Shown: one piece after another, positions 7,559 to 10,310 of the stretch | Layout: the number at the start of each line of letters is the position of its first letter | How positions within the stretch are numbered: the stretch's first letter is position 1 | Assembly: GCA_965603295.1 (NCBI GenBank) | Contig: CBFDCL010000076.1 | Span: forward strand, 1-10,310 | DNA: 10,310 bases | Direction: 5' to 3' | From: JAFGWO01 sp965603295 | GTDB taxonomy: Bacteria; BMS3Abin14 | Translations under genes and position numbers: made by a program | Notes under the pieces: generated by a model | Database searches by the model: none | The model's input: the letters and a program-made list of their open reading frames with translations, nothing else | What the model was told of the DNA's origin: nothing

Positions 7559-8422
7559 ATGAGAGATCTTCTGCGAATATTCCGTGTCCTCCTGACCAGG
7601 AAGCTGGCCGCCCGGGCGGTGGAACTGGTTCGCGAATCGGGTGGGACCCGCAGCCAGGATATGATCCTCTACGTTCTGGCCAGGGAACTGGTGGAACTGG
7701 GCCCCGACCTTGCCCCTCTCCTGCTGCGGGAACTCGTCATGGGATCCGCGAGGTGTGAGAAGGGATTTCCCGAATACGTGCGGCACCTCTGCCACATCCG
7801 CGCCCTCGCTTCCCATACGGGAAACGATTTCATGAGCGAGGTCCTGCTACGGTGCCGAAGGCGTCAGATGGACGAAGTCGTCGAGCTTCTCACCGACGTC
7901 CCTGCCCAGAGAAGGATCTACCACACCGAGGAAAAGGAAAGCCGAACCCCGGCCCAGGATTATCTGCCCCTCGGGGTCCGGAAATCCCTTGCCAGGAAAC
8001 CGCACCCCTCCACCCTCGAAACGCTTCTTCATGAACAGGACCCGTCCGTGATCCGGAACCTCCTCGGGAACCCCAGGACGGTGGAGGAGATGGTGGTGAA
8101 AATGGCCTCCCTAAGGCCCACAAGCGCGGAAGCACTCGAGGAGATCGCGGTCCATCCCAGATGGCAGGCGATGTACAAGGTCAGGAAAGCTCTGGTTTCC
8201 AACCCTTACACGCCTCCTCGAACGGTTCACGCCATCCTGCCGACCCTCCTTCTGCCGGACCTCATCGACGCGACCATGAGTCCGGTCCTCCACCCCAACG
8301 TCAGGGCGGCCGCCAAGCGTTTTATCATCCACAGGGTGGCCCTGATGGACCAGGCGGAAAGGGAACAGTTCAACCGAAGGTATGCGGCGATCCTGAAAAG
8401 GATCTTTCTGGAAACAGGGTGA
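7559..8422 (+). CDS. Helical-repeat protein of unknown function
   Basis: This 287-residue protein is predicted cytoplasmic, with no signal peptide or membrane segment, and is rich in Leu, Arg and Ala. The C-terminal two thirds resemble a set of HEAT-like or leucine-rich-variant helical repeats: an N-P turn followed by an amphipathic helix recurs at residues 171-172 (GNPRT) and 215-216 (SNPYTP), with a poorer K-P copy at 147-148. Similar NP-x-TP helical proteins occur widely as uncharacterised genes in deltaproteobacteria, from memory of the family. The start at 7559 is chosen for its ribosome site; an upstream ATG at 7379 would add 60 residues of low-complexity, spacer-like sequence. It stands alone between two repeat-filled spacers, with divergent and convergent neighbours. 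A scaffold or protein-binding role would be usual for such repeats, but nothing here shows a specific function. Confidence 0.75.
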   Translation: MRDLLRIFRVLLTRKLAARAVELVRESGGTRSQDMILYVLARELVELGPDLAPLLLRELVMGSARCEKGFPEYVRHLCHIRALASHTGNDFMSEVLLRCRRRQMDEVVELLTDVPAQRRIYHTEEKESRTPAQDYLPLGVRKSLARKPHPSTLETLLHEQDPSVIRNLLGNPRTVEEMVVKMASLRPTSAEALEEIAVHPRWQAMYKVRKALVSNPYTPPRTVHAILPTLLLPDLIDATMSPVLHPNVRAAAKRFIIHRVALMDQAEREQFNRRYAAILKRIFLETG

Positions 8423-8427
8423 AAGAA

Positions 8428-8469
8428 ATTGAGGATTGAGGATTGAGAGTTGAGGGGTGAAGGTTGAGA
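8428..8469. repeat. Heptad tandem array B (6 units, RTTGAGR)
   Basis: Six contiguous 7-base units in phase: ATTGAGG twice, then ATTGAGA, GTTGAGG, GGTGAAG and GTTGAGA. It begins six bases after the stop codon of the upstream gene. Confidence 0.88.
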
Positions 8470-8529
8470 ATTACGATCTCTTTTGCTTTCGGTTTTTTAT
8501 CCTCATGCGGTGTCAGAGCAAAAAACAGA

Positions 8530-8558
8530 GTTTGAACGTTTGCCGTTTGAAGTTTGAG
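8530..8558. repeat. Heptad array C (4 units, GTTTGNN)
   Basis: Four units of the GTTTGAA type (GTTTGAA, GTTTGCC, GTTTGAA, GTTTGAG) with one extra C after the first. This array forms most of the left arm of the inverted repeat. Confidence 0.85.
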
Positions 8559-8601
8559 AGTCGTGAAATGGATTCAAAATCCAAGATCCAGAGAAAAACA
8601 C

Positions 8602-8629
8602 GTTAAACATTAAACATTAAACATTAAAC
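8602..8629. repeat. Heptad array D (4 units, RTTAAAC)
   Basis: One GTTAAAC followed by three perfect ATTAAAC units. It is the most regular array in the window and lies in the loop of the inverted repeat. Confidence 0.92.
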
Positions 8630-8703
8630 TTGCATTCTTCCCCCGGGTGGGCCTCGGTGGACACCTCGGTGTCAGAGACCATGTGTTTGCGGCAGGATTT
8701 TAA

Positions 8704-8752
8704 CTTCAAACTTCAAACGGCAAACTTCAAACTCTCCTCTGCACTCTGCACT
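8704..8752. repeat. Heptad array E (7 in-phase units)
   Basis: CTTCAAA twice, CGGCAAA, CTTCAAA, a CTCTCCT unit and CTGCACT twice, all in one 7-base phase. The first part forms most of the right arm of the inverted repeat and is the reverse complement of array C. Confidence 0.85.
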
Positions 8753-8761
8753 GCTTTTCCC

Positions 8762-8789
8762 GTTGGACGTTGGACATTGGACATTGGAC
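8762..8789. repeat. Heptad array F (4 units, RTTGGAC)
   Basis: GTTGGAC twice then ATTGGAC twice, without interruption, followed by a run of eight T (8790-8797) that abuts the minus-strand stop codon of the next gene. Confidence 0.92.
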
Positions 8790-8797
8790 TTTTTTTC

Positions 8798-9538
8798 TTA
8801 CACCACCTCCACCTGGCGTTCCGGTTCGATGGGGCTCGTCCTCATGGCGAAGGAGTAGAGGAACGGGTACCTGTCGTGCAGGTGCTTCATGTAGCGTAGC
8901 CACTCGGTGAAGAGGCTTCGATAGGAGCGGGTCATGTCCCCCCTCATGTGATCGAGGTCCGAATCGGGGACGGACCCCAGGTCCTTCCTGGCGGCCAGTT
9001 CCTCGGTCATGTGGAAAACTGCCCAGAGCAGGTCGGTGAATTTCTCATTTTCCAGCAGGCTGGGGTTCTCGAGGAGCCTGACCATAAATTCGCGCCTGGA
9101 GGTGAGCAGGTCCCTCAAGTCCGGGAGGTTCTCCCTGCCAAGGTTCACCTTGAACGGGTAGTCCGCGAGGTTTTTCAGGAGGGATTTGAGCTGGGCGGCG
9201 GAAAGATCGCCGGAGATCTCCACCGTCTTGCGCAAGTGAGCCGCCTGCGGGTCGGCGAAGTAGAGGAACCGGAGCAGCTCCGTGCCGAGCTCGCTGAAGA
9301 AGGCCCCGATGACCATGTTCATCTTCTGCATCTTCGAGCGCCTGTTCATGGTGACGAATAGCTCCGCGATAATGAGGGTCACGACCAGGCCCTGGATAGG
9401 GGCGAACGCCAGGCTGGCAAGGCCCGCGAAAAAGATGAAGTGAAGGTCCCCGAAAAATGTGTGATGCAGGAAATAGAGAAAAGCGGAGGTGGAGATCAGT
9501 CCGATACCGAGCAGGATCGACCACTGCAATCGTTTCAT
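8798..9538 (-). CDS. Membrane-anchored protein of unknown function
   Basis: This 246-residue protein has a hydrophobic N-terminus with two likely membrane segments, about 6-24 and 34-62. The second is long and carries Pro47, so it may be kinked. The remaining 180 residues are soluble, charged and predicted mostly helical. The Arg/Lys-rich stretch after TM2 (MNRRSKMQK) fits a cytoplasmic C-terminal domain by the positive-inside rule. I recognise no enzymatic motif. A strong ribosome site upstream supports the ATG at 9538. The gene is divergent from the nitroreductase gene across 142 bases and convergent with the helical-repeat gene. It could be a regulator or assembly factor of a membrane process, but nothing in the sequence decides this. 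Confidence 0.78.
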   Translation of the reverse strand: MKRLQWSILLGIGLISTSAFLYFLHHTFFGDLHFIFFAGLASLAFAPIQGLVVTLIIAELFVTMNRRSKMQKMNMVIGAFFSELGTELLRFLYFADPQAAHLRKTVEISGDLSAAQLKSLLKNLADYPFKVNLGRENLPDLRDLLTSRREFMVRLLENPSLLENEKFTDLLWAVFHMTEELAARKDLGSVPDSDLDHMRGDMTRSYRSLFTEWLRYMKHLHDRYPFLYSFAMRTSPIEPERQVEVV

Positions 9539-9546
9539 GATTCAAT

Positions 9547-9553
9547 TCCTCCC
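9547..9553 (-). promoter_or_regulatory. Ribosome binding site for the minus-strand gene starting at 9538
   Basis: On the minus strand this reads GGGAGGA, 8 bases before the ATG. It is a near-ideal site and confirms the start. Confidence 0.75.
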
Positions 9554-9576
9554 TGTGAATGGCGCCCGGGTATGGG

Positions 9577-9582
9577 TATAAT
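9577..9582 (+). promoter_or_regulatory. Possible -10 box for the nitroreductase gene
   Basis: A perfect TATAAT lies in the 142-base divergent spacer (9539-9680), about 98 bases upstream of the ATG at 9681. No good -35 box sits 16-18 bases before it, so the match may be chance. The heptad units at 9595-9615 would lie in the transcript leader. Confidence 0.35.
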
Positions 9583-9594
9583 CGGGAATTAAAA

Positions 9595-9615
9595 TTTGAG
9601 AATTGAGAATTGTGG
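9595..9615. repeat. Heptad array G (3 units, RTTGAGA type)
   Basis: Three degenerate units, TTTGAGA, ATTGAGA and ATTGTGG. These are the same words as array B and extend the repeat pattern to a third spacer. Confidence 0.7.
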
Positions 9616-9670
9616 GCAAAAATCCGTTTCCTGCCCCCAATTTACGACCGGTATTTTAACGCTTTAAACT

Positions 9671-9676
9671 GGAGGG
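9671..9676 (+). promoter_or_regulatory. Ribosome binding site of the nitroreductase gene
   Basis: GGAGGG ends 4 bases before the ATG at 9681 and supports that start. Confidence 0.65.
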
Positions 9677-9680
9677 CGCC

Positions 9681-10244
9681 ATGCCGGAGAACCCCGACGA
9701 CCCCGTCCGGAGCAGCGTGCTGGACATTATCCGAAGGAGGTACAGCTGCCGCCGCTACCGGCCCCAGCCCGTGAGCCGGGAGCAAATCGCCATCCTGGAA
9801 GAAGCCGTGCGGTGGGCCCCCTCCGCCTGCAACCGCCAGCCTTACAGGGTCTATTTTATCACCGACCCGGAGGTCATCGACCGGATCGCCAAAGCGGTGC
9901 CTTTGGGTCCCGCCTCCGCTAACGCCTGGATCACGTCAGCTCCCATGATCGTTGCGGCTGTGGGTTCACGGGAACTGGTCTGGCATCGCATTGCCCGCGT
10001 CGTGGATGCCGATTACCATCGAACCGACGCGGTGATCGCCATGGACCATCTTTCCCTTGTGGCCACCGAAGCGGGCCTCGGGACGTGCTGGGTCGGGTGG
10101 TTTCACCGGAAAAAAGTTGCACGTATCCTCGGGCTCAGCCGCGGCGAGGAGGTTGTTATCCTCATGACTGCAGGATTTTCGGACCGCGATCCGCCGAAAA
10201 ATCGCCGGAGAAAGGATCCGGATGAACTGTTCGTGGAGCGTTAA
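9681..10244 (+). CDS. Nitroreductase family flavoprotein
   Basis: This 187-residue protein fits the short nitroreductase family, FMN-dependent NAD(P)H oxidoreductases that usually act as dimers in the cytoplasm. Visible signatures are the N-terminal FMN phosphate-binding RRRYSCRRY (18-26), APSACNRQP (46-54) where the flavin and substrate site begins, and the GLGTCWVGWF block (132-141) near the flavin. The C-terminal KNRRRKDPDELF matches the usual basic tail before the last helix. The true substrate cannot be read from the sequence; many members act on quinones, nitro compounds or other electron acceptors. The gene has its own ribosome site and stands alone after a divergent spacer. Its stop codon lies within the left arm of a hairpin. 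Confidence 0.88.
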   Translation: MPENPDDPVRSSVLDIIRRRYSCRRYRPQPVSREQIAILEEAVRWAPSACNRQPYRVYFITDPEVIDRIAKAVPLGPASANAWITSAPMIVAAVGSRELVWHRIARVVDADYHRTDAVIAMDHLSLVATEAGLGTCWVGWFHRKKVARILGLSRGEEVVILMTAGFSDRDPPKNRRRKDPDELFVER

Positions 10245-10274
10245 ACGACTTTAACGCACCGATTATCGTTTTTT
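10238..10274 (+). terminator. Possible terminator of the nitroreductase gene
   Basis: An 8-bp perfect stem (10238-10245 with 10250-10257) has a 4-base CGAC loop, and its left arm contains the TAA stop. A run of six T follows at 10269-10274, about 11 bases after the stem and preceded by a small CGAT/ATCG hairpin (10260-10268). The gap before the T-run makes this less than canonical. Confidence 0.4.
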
Positions 10275-10292
10275 CCCGCTTCCAGCGGGAAA
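10272..10292. repeat. Small inverted repeat near the right edge
   Basis: TTTCCCGC (10272-10279) and GCGGGAAA (10285-10292) pair across a 5-base loop. No T-run follows on either strand, so it is not a standard terminator. It may be part of a feature cut by the window edge. Confidence 0.6.
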
Positions 10293-10310
10293 GGGTCAGC
10301 CTCAGGAAAA

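Larger units (their letters stand above)
8527..8735. repeat. 30-bp inverted repeat formed by two heptad arrays
   Basis: The left arm 8527-8557 and right arm 8706-8735 are reverse complements except for one extra C at 8537 in the left arm. The inner 20 bases of each arm (8538-8557 and 8706-8725) match perfectly. The 148 bases between the arms include array D and the small hairpin at 8660-8673. A transcript from either strand could form a long stem. The pairing was checked base by base. Confidence 0.9.
8423..8797. other. Convergent intergenic region filled with heptad arrays
   Basis: This 375-base spacer lies between two genes that end towards each other. Five heptad arrays and a 30-bp inverted repeat cover much of it. 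It also holds an 11-base direct repeat CGGTGTCAGAG (8508-8518 and 8667-8677) and a small hairpin GACAC/GTGTC with a CTCG loop (8660-8673). No classical terminator with stem plus T-run is seen for either gene, and no credible coding frame. Confidence 0.7.

Noticed and set aside
7155..8789. CRISPR array
   Set aside because: The repeats are 7 bases long, contiguous and degenerate, with no unique spacers of constant length and no cas gene.
8783..8797. Rho-independent terminator using the T-run after array F
   Set aside because: No stable stem precedes the T-run on the plus strand, and on the minus strand it is an A-run.
8630..8899. Plus-strand open frame across arrays E and F
   Set aside because: It is composed of repeat translation plus antisense of the membrane-protein gene and lacks a ribosome site.

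Overview
The window is a gene-dense, GC-rich stretch of bacterial chromosome with seven genes. A Gram-negative anaerobe of the former Deltaproteobacteria (Desulfobacterota or relatives) fits best. The reasons are a DUF362-type protein with two [4Fe-4S] motifs, a two-TM sensor kinase with a periplasmic CXXCH haem motif, a fused phosphotransferase/P-loop kinase, and heptad-repeat arrays between genes. The assignment is an inference from gene types; no rRNA, tRNA or phylogenetic marker is present to fix it.

Bases 1-5588 hold a tightly packed plus-strand operon of four genes. It contains a 5'-truncated DUF362 iron-sulfur protein, a secreted PhnD-like binding protein (TTG start, 17-base overlap), a hybrid histidine kinase with a haem-c motif in its sensor domain (TTG start, 15-base gap), and a class II tRNA nucleotidyltransferase/poly(A) polymerase family protein with an HD domain (GTG start, 38-base overlap). 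The binding protein and the kinase are the most interesting pair. No ABC permease or ATPase is present, and the layout resembles known binding-protein/sensor-kinase pairs (TorT/TorS, AioX/AioS), so a periplasmic redox or oxyanion sensing system is a reasonable hypothesis.

Bases 5551-7125 (minus) encode a two-domain protein, an APH-like phosphotransferase domain followed by a P-loop kinase domain. Its end overlaps the end of the nucleotidyltransferase gene tail-to-tail by 38 bases. Bases 7559-8422 (plus) encode a helical-repeat protein of unknown function, 8798-9538 (minus) a small membrane-anchored protein of unknown function, and 9681-10244 (plus) a short nitroreductase-family flavoprotein.

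The three spacers in the right half (7126-7558, 8423-8797, 9539-9680) are unlike the genes. They are AT-richer and carry repeated arrays of degenerate 7-base units, most of which fit a loose pattern RTTNRAN on one strand or the other. In the 8423-8797 spacer two of these arrays face each other and form a 30-bp inverted repeat with one bulged base. This repeat system is the clearest structure in the window that gene content does not explain.
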